Part shown: positions 1-6,426 of the stretch, piece after piece
How positions within the stretch are numbered: the stretch's first letter is position 1
Layout of the letters: every line of letters begins with the position of its first letter
NCBI GenBank assembly: GCA_004376485.1
Contig: SOJT01000162.1
Coordinates: 1 to 6,938, forward strand
Origin: Candidatus Aerophobota bacterium
Lineage (GTDB): Bacteria; Aerophobota; Aerophobia; Aerophobales; AE-B3A
DNA: 6,938 nt
Direction: 5' to 3'
Made by a program: the position numbers and the translations under genes
The notes under the pieces: generated by a model
What the model was told of the DNA's origin: nothing
Database searches by the model: none
What the model saw: only the letters and a program-made list of their open reading frames with translations

Positions 1-593
1 CTTTCCGTCTTTTCTTTGATTTTTGTCCTTATTTTTTCATCTATCTCATTCACTTCCTTCCCTCTGCCCTTCAATAATTGCTCACCCTCAGGACTATTTG
101 ATTCCAGAAAAAAGATTCCTTCTTCCAGATCGGTAATCAGCAGATCCATTCCTTCCTTATCGTGGGGCCCACAAGCGAAAGAAGTGCAAAGACAGCTCTT
201 TTCAGGATGATTACAAGATAATCCTACCAAAAGCGTCCTCTTCCGTTTCTCACGGTAATAGACGTCCTGAGTACCATCCAGGAATACCTTGTCCAGAAGA
301 AGAAGGCTTCGAGCATCACAGGGACGAACACCCCAGATCACTCTTTTCTTGGAGGGTGGGTTCACCGGTTGTACTTTGCTCTGCTTAAATTGAAACAATA
401 CCTCTCGGGGAGGGAGGAAGAACTCTTTTACCGGTTTCAGCGAATTGGGATAATCCCATAGAATCTGCTCTACTTTTGTTACTGGCCTAAAGAGAATGAG
501 TCCTTCCTCATCAATTGGAGCAATAACATCGTATTCTTTCATCAACCCCAACAATAATCTATTTAATTCCTCTTTTTTGAGTAATCTCTTCAT
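1..593 (-). CDS. flxB: Sulfhydrogenase beta / AsrA-family iron-sulfur protein, FlxB-like (3' part outside window)
   Basis: The reading frame opens at the ATG at 593 with a GAGG ribosome site about 8 bases upstream, 20 bases after the stop of the upstream gene. It stays open for 197 codons to the window edge, so the C-terminus is missing. Visible family marks are VKEFFLPPREVLF (residues 55-67), GVRPCDARSL (88-97) and a cysteine-rich stretch with C127, C134, C136 and C141 (GLSCNHP, then CLCTSF and CGP). These are typical of the Fe-S subunit shared by sulfhydrogenase beta (HyhB/HydB), anaerobic sulfite reductase AsrA and FlxB. Members are usually about 330-350 residues and end in a two-cluster ferredoxin domain, which would lie left of position 1. 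The inferred role is electron transfer between an NAD(P)H-binding flavoprotein and the HdrA/MvhD core. The family is clear; the FlxB name rests on the hdr/flx context. A hydrogenase or sulfite reductase subunit is possible if the next genes differ. Confidence 0.82.
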   Translation of the reverse strand, partial: MKRLLKKEELNRLLLGLMKEYDVIAPIDEEGLILFRPVTKVEQILWDYPNSLKPVKEFFLPPREVLFQFKQSKVQPVNPPSKKRVIWGVRPCDARSLLLLDKVFLDGTQDVYYREKRKRTLLVGLSCNHPEKSCLCTSFACGPHDKEGMDLLITDLEEGIFFLESNSPEGEQLLKGRGKEVNEIDEKIRTKIKEKTE

Positions 594-613
594 AACTCTG
601 CCTCGGCAAAAAT

Positions 614-1465
614 CTATCGAATAAACTCCTGGGGATCGTCCACCCTGAAGTCAACCAAAGGAGGTTTCTTTTTTGAATCAAGACCAGGTACGTAGTTAAA
701 CATCGTCTGGATCTCTTTCTCCATTTTCTTGTTTAACCTCCTCAAGGGAATATTTACCGGACAAACCCGTTCACATTCTCCGCAATCAATGCATCTTCCG
801 GCTAGATGAAAGGCCCTTACAATATTCCAGGTCGTATTACCTTTTAAGGAGGGAGAGGGAAAAATCCACTGCGGCACACTTTTTTCAGTAATGCACTCTG
901 AGCAATAACATAACGGACAAACCTGGCGGCAGGCATAACAGCGGATACACTTTTCAAACTGTCGCTGCCAGAATTGCCAACGTTCTGAAGTAGACTTAGC
1001 TTCAAGCTCCTCTAGGACACTGTATTCTTTATCAGATTCTTTAGACTCAATTTTTGATGCTGAAGTTTTCGATCTTACCAACTCATCGTACATCCCCGGA
1101 ATATGTACCTGACAGGTCCGACACTTTTCCAGTACTTGCCCCTTTTCGTCAACTTGCATCTGACATTCGAGTCCAATAATTTTTACCCTGTCCCGCTCAA
1201 TCTGGTTTTCCTGCATAAGAGCTACAATGGATTTTACATCACAGCCTTTAGCTACTACACCCACTTTCCCTTTCACCTCTTTGAGATAAAGGGAAAGGTT
1301 ATAGACACAGTGCTCGTCCCAGGTCAAGCGGTCTACTCCATCTTCGCTCTCTATGAAGCAAGGGGTAGTAAAAGAATTATTATTTGATTTCTGATAGCCA
1401 ATAATAACTTCAACCTCTTTATTTTTGAGTAATTCTTTTGCTTTCTGGCGAAGTTGTTCAACCAT
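614..1465 (-). CDS. flxC: FrhB-like N-terminal / double 4Fe-4S ferredoxin protein, FlxC-like
   Basis: A 283-residue soluble protein with no signal peptide or membrane segment. The N-terminal part (about 1-125) contains VAKGCDVKSIVALMQENQI (71-89), which resembles the N-terminal region of F420-hydrogenase/dehydrogenase beta-like proteins, plus C101, C115 and C118. The middle has CX2CX2CX3CP (C173, C176, C179, C183) followed closely by C186, C188 and C191. A second CX2CX2CX3CP lies at C225, C228, C231 and C235. At least two [4Fe-4S] clusters are therefore expected. Residues 128-160 are charged, low in cysteine and probably a linker. The ATG at 1465 overlaps the end of the mvhD-like gene by 8 bases, which implies translational coupling, with a weak AAGAAG ribosome site. 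Within the hdr operon it best matches FlxC, an electron carrier between HdrA/FlxD and FlxB. No F420-binding role can be inferred. The gene symbol rests on context more than on a diagnostic motif. Confidence 0.8.
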   Translation of the reverse strand: MVEQLRQKAKELLKNKEVEVIIGYQKSNNNSFTTPCFIESEDGVDRLTWDEHCVYNLSLYLKEVKGKVGVVAKGCDVKSIVALMQENQIERDRVKIIGLECQMQVDEKGQVLEKCRTCQVHIPGMYDELVRSKTSASKIESKESDKEYSVLEELEAKSTSERWQFWQRQFEKCIRCYACRQVCPLCYCSECITEKSVPQWIFPSPSLKGNTTWNIVRAFHLAGRCIDCGECERVCPVNIPLRRLNKKMEKEIQTMFNYVPGLDSKKKPPLVDFRVDDPQEFIR

Positions 1466-1934
1466 TGTCTTCTTTCTTTTTTGAGAAATAGGTATTCGGC
1501 CCTGCCGACTCTACCACTTTCACTACATCCTTAACTACCTCAGCCCACTTATCTCCCTCTGCTGCTGACACCCAGCTCATATGAAACCTCTCTGGCTCAA
1601 TGCCTATATATTCCAACAGCTTCCTAAAAACGGCGAAGTTACGGCGAGTGTGGTAATTACCTTCGCTGTAATGACATTCGCCCGGATGACAGCCAGATAC
1701 CAAAACGCCGTCCAAACCTTTTTCCAAAGATTTCCACACAAACAAGGGATTTGTTCTAGCTGAACAAGGTGTGCGAATGACTATGACATTAGGCGGATAT
1801 TTCTTCCGACTTCCTCCGGCTAAATCTGCTCCTGCATAGCTACACCACTTGCACAGAAAGGCAGCTATTTTTACCTTCTCCCGGGCAGGTTTTGACCCTA
1901 AATCTCTCTCTTTTATAGACCGGTTATCTTTCAT
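1458..1934 (-). CDS. flxD: MvhD/FlxD-type hydrogenase iron-sulfur subunit
   Basis: A 158-residue protein of the MvhD/FlpD family (PF02662), the small [2Fe-2S] subunit that carries electrons between HdrA and a hydrogenase, formate dehydrogenase or NADH module. Family signatures are LCKWCSYAGADLAG (27-40), IRTPCSARTNP (53-63), GVLVSGCHPGECHYSEGN (76-93) and WVSAAEGDKWAEVV (121-134). Candidate ligands are C28, C31, C57, C82 and C87. The start ATG overlaps the hdrA stop as ATGA, with GGGAG about 9 bases upstream inside hdrA, so the two are translationally coupled. An approximately 20-residue charged N-terminal extension precedes the first strand. Two details differ from the usual MvhD pattern as I recall it: the first cysteine of the CC pair is leucine (L27), and CSGR reads CSAR. 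No [NiFe]-hydrogenase subunit gene lies in this window, so the FlxD role (NADH-linked) is preferred over MvhD. Confidence 0.92.
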   Translation of the reverse strand: MKDNRSIKERDLGSKPAREKVKIAAFLCKWCSYAGADLAGGSRKKYPPNVIVIRTPCSARTNPLFVWKSLEKGLDGVLVSGCHPGECHYSEGNYHTRRNFAVFRKLLEYIGIEPERFHMSWVSAAEGDKWAEVVKDVVKVVESAGPNTYFSKKKEDNG

Positions 1935-3922
1935 CTCTCATCTCCCTTATCCGCGGTCAGACTCTCTATCTGGCCAAATATCTGTTCTTCAGTGAAACCG
2001 TCCAGGTCTATGGCTCCCGGCCGGCAAGCAGTGTTACAAGCACCGCAACCATTGCAGAGACTGGGGGCAATTTTGGCTACCCAGCGTTTTTGCTGAGTAA
2101 CCCTATCCACAATTTCTTCTTTTTCGATAGCGCCAAAGGGACAAACCTCTTGGCAAGCCAGGCAACCACTACAGATTTCTACATCAACCCTTGCTATCTG
2201 TGGGTCTATCGGCAGTTTTTCATGGCTAAGCAAACCGCAGGCTTTAACTGAGGCAGCGGAAGCAGTAGCCACAGTATCAGGTATATCCTTGGGCGATTGA
2301 CAGGCCCCGGTTAGAAACACACCGGTAGTTACCGTTTCCACAGGAGCGAGCTTAGGATGAGCTTCGGTAAAAAGACGATTCTGATCGTAGGGAATATGTA
2401 ACATCTGAGCTAACTTGATGGCATCGGGACGGGCAATTAATGCAGTGGCCAGAACTACCAGGTCCGCATCGATTTCTATCTGAGTTCCACTTAGAGTATC
2501 ACAGCCTCTTACCATAAGTCTTCCATTTCTCTGGAATATCTTGGATACTCTTCCTCTAAGATAGGTGGCTCCGTATTCATCCTGCACCCTTTCCACGAAT
2601 TCCTCGTAATTCTTTCCCGCCGCTCTTATATCAATATAGAAGACATAGGCTTCTGCCTCCGGGTTGTGCTCTTTTAATAAAAGAGCCTGTTTTGCCGTAT
2701 ACATACAACAGAGACGAGAACAATAGGGCATCCCCCGGGCTTCATCTCTGGAGCCCACGCACTGAATAAAAACTACTTTCTTGGCTTCCTTGCCGTCAGA
2801 GGGACGAACAATCTTACCGCCAGTTGGTCCGGAAGAATTTAGCATCCTCTCAAAATGAAGACCAGTAGTTACATTTTTGTACTTCCCATAGCCATATTCA
2901 CCATAAATAGAATGGTCAAACATGGTGAATCCAGTAGCTACAATTATGGCTCCAAATTTCTCTTCAATTACCTCATCTTTTTGCTCATAATCAATAGCCT
3001 CAAAAGGACAGACTTTCTTGCATATTCCACACTTTTTCTTATTGATGTACAGGCAGTGTTCCTGATCAATTACCGGTACATTGGGTACCGCTTGAGGAAA
3101 GGGAACATAGATAGCCTTGCGTTTTCCCAAATTCATATCGAATTCAGAAGGAAGTCTAACCGGGCATCTCTGCCAGCATGTTCCACAACCGTTGCACTTA
3201 TTCTCATCTACTAAGCGGGCCTTTCTTCTAATTTTCACCTTGAAGTTACCCACATAGCCAGACACTTCTTCAACTTCGGAATAGGTGTATAATTTAATAA
3301 GGTCACTCTGATTCACCTCTACCATCTTAGGGGTTAGAATACAGGCAGCGCAATCCAGGGTAGGGAAAGTCTTGTCAAACATAGCCATCCTTCCACCAAT
3401 ACTGGGCTCTCTTTCCACAATCACTGTTTCAAATCCATTAAAGGCAACATCAATAGCCGCTTGAATTCCAGAAATCCCACCACCAATGATTAGAACTCTT
3501 TTCTCAACAGGTATAAAGGTAGTCTGAAGAGGATTATTCTTCCCCACCTTAGCCGCAGCAAGCTTGACTATGTCTATAGCTTTTAAAGTAGCCTCCTCTC
3601 TATCGTCGTGTACCCAGGAGCACTGTTCTCTAATATTAGCCATCTCGAAAAAGTAAGGGTTTAAGCCCGCATTCTGGGTGCAGGTCCGAAAGGTCTTCTC
3701 ATGTAAGGAAGGAGAACAGGCAGCCACTACGATTCTAGTTAAATTGTGCTCCTTGACCATCTTTTGGATTAAATCTTGTCCGGGCTCAGAGCACATATAG
3801 CGATAATCAGTGGTGAACTTCACTCCCGGAAAACCCTTAGCTATTTCAGCCACCTTTTTAACATCAACTGTGGCTGAGATATTGGTGCCACAGTGGCAAA
3901 CAAAGACACCTATACGTGCCAT
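1931..3922 (-). CDS. hdrA: CoB-CoM heterodisulfide reductase-like iron-sulfur flavoprotein HdrA
   Basis: A 663-residue HdrA of full, typical length and the flavin-containing core of the complex. Order of features: N-terminal cysteine region (C9, C11, C44, C69, C81, C101); FAD Rossmann motif GGGISG (147-152) followed by VIVERE; the CAACILTPKM loop (C191, C194); ferredoxin motif C243-C246-C249-C253; a second with a long first gap, C290-C298-C301-C305; the thioredoxin-reductase-like core with FIQCVGSRD (C388) and YCSRLCC (C401, C405, C406); and a C-terminal ferredoxin domain with C584-C587-C590-C594 and C623-C626-C629-C633. All cysteines of the four ferredoxin motifs are present. In the known family the FAD is the proposed site of electron bifurcation, splitting electrons between ferredoxin and the HdrBC disulfide site. 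The ATG at 3922 has GGGAG 8-9 bases upstream and follows hdrB by 23 bases. The protein is soluble. The physiological disulfide in a non-methanogen is unknown. Confidence 0.97.
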   Translation of the reverse strand: MARIGVFVCHCGTNISATVDVKKVAEIAKGFPGVKFTTDYRYMCSEPGQDLIQKMVKEHNLTRIVVAACSPSLHEKTFRTCTQNAGLNPYFFEMANIREQCSWVHDDREEATLKAIDIVKLAAAKVGKNNPLQTTFIPVEKRVLIIGGGISGIQAAIDVAFNGFETVIVEREPSIGGRMAMFDKTFPTLDCAACILTPKMVEVNQSDLIKLYTYSEVEEVSGYVGNFKVKIRRKARLVDENKCNGCGTCWQRCPVRLPSEFDMNLGKRKAIYVPFPQAVPNVPVIDQEHCLYINKKKCGICKKVCPFEAIDYEQKDEVIEEKFGAIIVATGFTMFDHSIYGEYGYGKYKNVTTGLHFERMLNSSGPTGGKIVRPSDGKEAKKVVFIQCVGSRDEARGMPYCSRLCCMYTAKQALLLKEHNPEAEAYVFYIDIRAAGKNYEEFVERVQDEYGATYLRGRVSKIFQRNGRLMVRGCDTLSGTQIEIDADLVVLATALIARPDAIKLAQMLHIPYDQNRLFTEAHPKLAPVETVTTGVFLTGACQSPKDIPDTVATASAASVKACGLLSHEKLPIDPQIARVDVEICSGCLACQEVCPFGAIEKEEIVDRVTQQKRWVAKIAPSLCNGCGACNTACRPGAIDLDGFTEEQIFGQIESLTADKGDER

Positions 3923-3945
3923 TTTTTTATCTCCCTATATAGATT

Positions 3946-4824
3946 CTAGGTAACCGCCAACTTTCTTTCCAACAACTTAGAAGGATTCACTATGTGTCTG
4001 GATAGACCGAGCTGGCGCATACTCATGCCCAACGCTAGGCCCAAAAGCTCCGTAAAATAAAGAATAGGTAAATTGAATTTCTTTCCACGTCTTTTCTCAA
4101 TTCCTTTTTGTCTTAAGTCTAGATTGGATTGACACAAAGGACAGGCAACTAATATACATTCCGCCCCCGCCTCCAGAGCCTCATTCAGGATCTCCCCTGA
4201 CAATTCAAAAACTATGTCGGTTTCTGATAAAGAAAACGATGCTCCACAACATTCAGTCTTGAAAGCCCAGGGCAAGGCTTCTCCTCCTAAAGCGCTAACA
4301 AGATTGTCCATAGACTGCGGGTCCTCAGGGTCATCGAAGTTTATCACACTTGGGGGACGTACTAGCAGACAGCCATAATAGGAAGCTACTCTTAATCCCT
4401 GCAATTTTCGCCTGGCCATCTCTTCCACTTTTTTCAACCCTACATCTTCAATTATCACTTGCAAGGGATGTTTTACTTCTATCTTCCCAGCAGAGGGCTT
4501 ACCCAGCACTTCCTCGACCTCTTTCTTAAGCTTTGAATCCTCTGCTACTTCCTGCTTGGCTATTTTAAGCCGGTTGAAACAAGCCGCACAAGGAGCAACT
4601 ACTGTATCTAAGCCCATTTCCTCGGCTAGAATTAAATTCTTGCAGGGAAGAGCTATACTAAGCAAATGACTGGTCACATGAGCAGGACTTGAGCCACAAC
4701 AAACCCAGTGGGGAATCTCTTGTAGTTCTATGCCTAACTTCCGGCAGACTAATTGGAAAGAGATATCATATTCTCTGGCTGTTGAATGTAGAGAACAGCC
4801 GGGATAATAGGCTACTTTCATCAT
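3946..4824 (-). CDS. hdrB: Heterodisulfide reductase-like subunit B (two CCG domains)
   Basis: A 292-residue HdrB with both cysteine-rich CCG domains intact: C10, then VCCG (C42, C43), then CAAC (C79, C82); and C152, then ECCG (C192, C193), then CPLC (C228, C231). In methanogen HdrB each CCG set binds a non-cubane [4Fe-4S] cluster where the disulfide is cleaved, so the protein is predicted to be catalytically competent. The start overlaps the hdrC stop (ATGA). A second ATG follows directly, and either could be used; GGAG lies about 8 bases upstream of the first. C-terminal PILYFTELLGLALG (253-266) is a usual HdrB feature and is not a membrane segment. In bacteria lacking coenzymes M and B the substrate is a different disulfide: DsrC has been suggested for sulfate reducers, while for many anaerobes it is unknown. 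Nothing here identifies it. Confidence 0.96.
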   Translation of the reverse strand: MMKVAYYPGCSLHSTAREYDISFQLVCRKLGIELQEIPHWVCCGSSPAHVTSHLLSIALPCKNLILAEEMGLDTVVAPCAACFNRLKIAKQEVAEDSKLKKEVEEVLGKPSAGKIEVKHPLQVIIEDVGLKKVEEMARRKLQGLRVASYYGCLLVRPPSVINFDDPEDPQSMDNLVSALGGEALPWAFKTECCGASFSLSETDIVFELSGEILNEALEAGAECILVACPLCQSNLDLRQKGIEKRRGKKFNLPILYFTELLGLALGMSMRQLGLSRHIVNPSKLLERKLAVT

Positions 4825-5384
4825 TTAGACTCCAGCTTTTCAACTTTACGCATTAGATACCTGACTTCCTTGCCTGGATTACTTTTTTGGGGCTTCAATT
4901 TAATCTTGCCCTTTTTGAGCATTATTGGTAAGAGAGAAACATCTTTAAAAGGCCGACCAGAAGCCATATTTAGCTTAGTGATCAGGCTGAGTTCATTTAG
5001 ACGACCGTATTTTTCAATGGACCCCAGAAATATTCCATCAAAGAGAGGTGCAATCTGTTCTTTGGGTACAATCCCTTTCCGTTTGGCCAGAATTCTTAAA
5101 GCATCCATAATCTTGGCCAGGTCAATTCCCCGCGGGCACCTAACACTGCAAGTCTGGCAAGAAGCACAAATCCAGATAGTAGAGCTCTTCATTGCCTTAT
5201 CTGTCAAACCCAATTGGGCAAAACGAGTGATTTGACTGGGAAGGTAGTCCATAGCATACGTCACTGGACAACCAGCAGAGCACTTACCACATTGATAGCA
5301 GAGACTTATTCTTTCCCCACATATTTCCTCGATTTGTTCAGCAAATTTGCGTCTGAATTTGTCGGAGGCGATTGAACACTTCAT
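4821..5384 (-). CDS. hdrC: Heterodisulfide reductase-like subunit C (two 4Fe-4S)
   Basis: A 187-residue HdrC of normal length. Two [4Fe-4S] motifs are seen: C29-C32-C35-C39 (CYQCGKCSAGCP) and C73-C76-C79-C83 (CASCQTCSVRCP). HdrC relays electrons from HdrA to the HdrB active site. The C-terminal 50 residues are basic and lysine-rich, without cysteines. It is a soluble form, with no fusion to a cytochrome b-like HdrE domain. The start ATG at 5384 has a good ribosome site (AAGGAAG, about 5 bases away). It lies 51 bases after the rex stop, and no separate promoter is obvious in that gap, so transcription from the rex promoter is the simplest view. The gap holds an 11-base odd palindrome (5424-5434, GAGAATTTCTC) too small to call a terminator. 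The gene is coupled to hdrB by ATGA overlap. Confidence 0.95.
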   Translation of the reverse strand: MKCSIASDKFRRKFAEQIEEICGERISLCYQCGKCSAGCPVTYAMDYLPSQITRFAQLGLTDKAMKSSTIWICASCQTCSVRCPRGIDLAKIMDALRILAKRKGIVPKEQIAPLFDGIFLGSIEKYGRLNELSLITKLNMASGRPFKDVSLLPIMLKKGKIKLKPQKSNPGKEVRYLMRKVEKLESK

Positions 5385-5435
5385 TTTCTTCCTTTCTAAT
5401 TTGCTTAATTGGCCTATCTTTAGGAGAATTTCTCT

Positions 5436-6071
5436 TTAGCCTCCCGCTATTCCCTTTCTCCCCAAAAAGTAGGACAGAGCCTCTAACTCTATACTTAGAT
5501 CCACATTCCTAAGTTTCACTCTGTCGGGCACAACGATTCTAACTGGAGCAAAATTCAAAATCGCCTTTACTCCCCCTTCTATCAACTTGCTGGCTACTGC
5601 TTGAGCAGCCTGAGCCGGAGTAGCTATGATTCCCATCTTTATTTCCTGTTCGAACAGAATCTGGGGAATCTTCTCTACATCCTCGATTTTCACTCCTTGC
5701 CAAACCTTCCCTATCTTGGATAGGTCATTGTCAAAGGCTACTTTTATTTCAAAGCCCTGCCGTTTGAACCCTGGATAGGCAAGAAGAGCTGCACCTAAAT
5801 TTCCCATTCCTACCAAAGCTATCCGCCAAACTCTATCTACCCCAAGGATACGAGAAATTTCCTCTTTTAGTGTCCCTACCCGATATCCCTGGCCGGGGAC
5901 TCCGAATTCTCCGAAATAAGCTAGATCTTTTCTTACCTGTCCGTCGGAGGTACCAACTAACTCAGCTAGTTCCTGGGAGGGAAGGACTCTTTCATTGTTT
6001 AGTCTCTTTATACTCCTTAAATAAACTGACAAACGTTCCACCGTCGCTTCCGGAACTTTGAATCTCGGCAT
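5436..6071 (-). CDS. rex: Redox-sensing transcriptional repressor Rex
   Basis: A 211-residue Rex of typical length. The N-terminal winged-helix domain (about 1-75) ends in the hallmark VRKDLAYFGEFGVPGQGYRV (46-65). The C-terminal Rossmann domain has the dinucleotide motif GMGNLG (88-93), an acidic stretch VAFDND (111-116) and NFAPV (173-177). Rex dimers bind DNA when NAD+ is high and release it when NADH rises, derepressing fermentation and NADH-reoxidising genes. The ATG at 6071 is preceded by AAGGAT with ideal 8-base spacing. As first gene of the hdr/flx unit it probably controls its own operon, but I could not find a complete consensus operator (TTGTGAAnnnnTTCACAA or TTGTTAAnnnnTTAACAA type). 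Only a half-site-like TTGTGAA occurs, on the minus strand at 6114-6120, inside the leader. Identity is very secure; the regulatory target is inferred. Confidence 0.97.
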   Translation of the reverse strand: MPRFKVPEATVERLSVYLRSIKRLNNERVLPSQELAELVGTSDGQVRKDLAYFGEFGVPGQGYRVGTLKEEISRILGVDRVWRIALVGMGNLGAALLAYPGFKRQGFEIKVAFDNDLSKIGKVWQGVKIEDVEKIPQILFEQEIKMGIIATPAQAAQAVASKLIEGGVKAILNFAPVRIVVPDRVKLRNVDLSIELEALSYFLGRKGIAGG

Positions 6072-6098
6072 CTATGTTATCCTTACGGAGACCGGTGT

Positions 6099-6134
6099 GT
6101 ACTCATAAGTACTTTCACAAATGAGTGCGCTCAT
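6099..6134. promoter_or_regulatory. Cluster of inverted repeats in the rex leader (possible operator or RNA structure)
   Basis: GTACT-CATA-AGTAC (6099-6112) is a perfect 5-base-arm inverted repeat, and ATGAGTGCGCTCAT (6121-6134) is a 14-base palindrome with one mismatched pair. CTCATAA occurs twice in the same orientation (6102-6108, 6130-6136), and ATGAG (6121-6125) is its inverse. The TTGTGAA Rex-like half-site falls between them on the minus strand. Since these lie downstream of the predicted start, they could be a roadblock-type operator or fold in the mRNA. Confidence 0.35.
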
Positions 6135-6199
6135 AAAATATGTCTATTGAGTTAATGCAACTATTTTAATTATATTAATTGAAATAATCATCTTAGTAG

Positions 6200-6227
6200 A
6201 GAATAGCACAAAAAAAAAGTTTGTCAA
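6200..6227 (-). promoter_or_regulatory. Candidate promoter for rex-hdrCBA-flx operon
   Basis: The minus strand reads TTGACA (6222-6227), 16 bases including a run of nine T, then TATTCT (6200-6205, 4 of 6 matches). A TGn extension sits just upstream of the -10, which can make up for the weaker hexamer. The predicted start near 6193 gives an approximately 120-base untranslated leader before rex. An alternative -10-like TATAAT lies at 6168-6173 but has no credible -35. Confidence 0.55.
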
Positions 6228-6426
6228 CCCCCTACCCGCAGAAACCTTATCAGGGACTAGCATTGCAACACAGCCTAACTCCTGCACTCTATTTGATACT
6301 TTGCACCCGTGATTACTGTAACAAACATAGAGAACAAAAAATTCGACGCCTCTCTTTTTAGAGTTAAGAGCAGCATGCTATTTCGCCTTTTTCTTTCCTC
6401 TAATCTCAACTTTTTTCGCCTACAAT
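6228..6426. other. Non-coding spacer between the Rrf2 gene and the rex promoter
   Basis: About 200 bases with no credible gene. It contains two copies of TTTCGCCT (6381-6388 and 6414-6421), the palindrome AGCATGCT (6372-6379 region) and the odd palindrome TTACTGTAA (6313-6321). A weak hairpin near 6350-6370 on the minus strand (CTCTT with AAGAG) is followed by T6 only after about a dozen bases. A terminator for the Rrf2 gene would be expected here, but none is convincing, so read-through into rex is possible. Confidence 0.4.

Noticed and set aside
16..210. Plus-strand open frame of 64 codons near the left edge
   Set aside because: It lies wholly opposite the flxB-like gene, whose minus-strand frame has clear family motifs; the plus-strand product has no recognisable features.
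3331..3352. Selenocysteine (in-frame TGA) in HdrA cysteine loop, known in some HdrA-type proteins
   Set aside because: The CAAC loop here is encoded by ordinary TGC and TGT codons and the frame has no internal TGA.
1103..5235. Several plus-strand open frames (1103-1387, 1581-1763, 2855-3214, 4870-5235) and one at 5870-6061
   Set aside because: Each is antisense to a confidently identified minus-strand gene and shows no domain or convincing ribosome site.
1931..5384. Origin from a methanogenic archaeon
   Set aside because: The Hdr genes sit with rex and an Rrf2 gene and with bacterial -35/-10 promoters, and no methanogenesis gene is present; a bacterial host is far more likely.
5424..5434. 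Palindrome GAGAATTTCTC between rex and hdrC as an operator or terminator
   Set aside because: Only 5-base arms, AT-rich, no T-run, and no match to a known operator; easily due to chance.
6144..6263. 39-codon minus-strand open frame in the spacer before rex
   Set aside because: It runs through the candidate rex promoter, its nearest AGGAG is too far upstream (about 15 bases), and its product is low-complexity.
6345..6370. Possible intrinsic terminator after the Rrf2 gene
   Set aside because: The hairpin has only a 4-5 base AT-rich-loop stem and the T6 run is about a dozen bases beyond it, so it does not meet normal terminator form.
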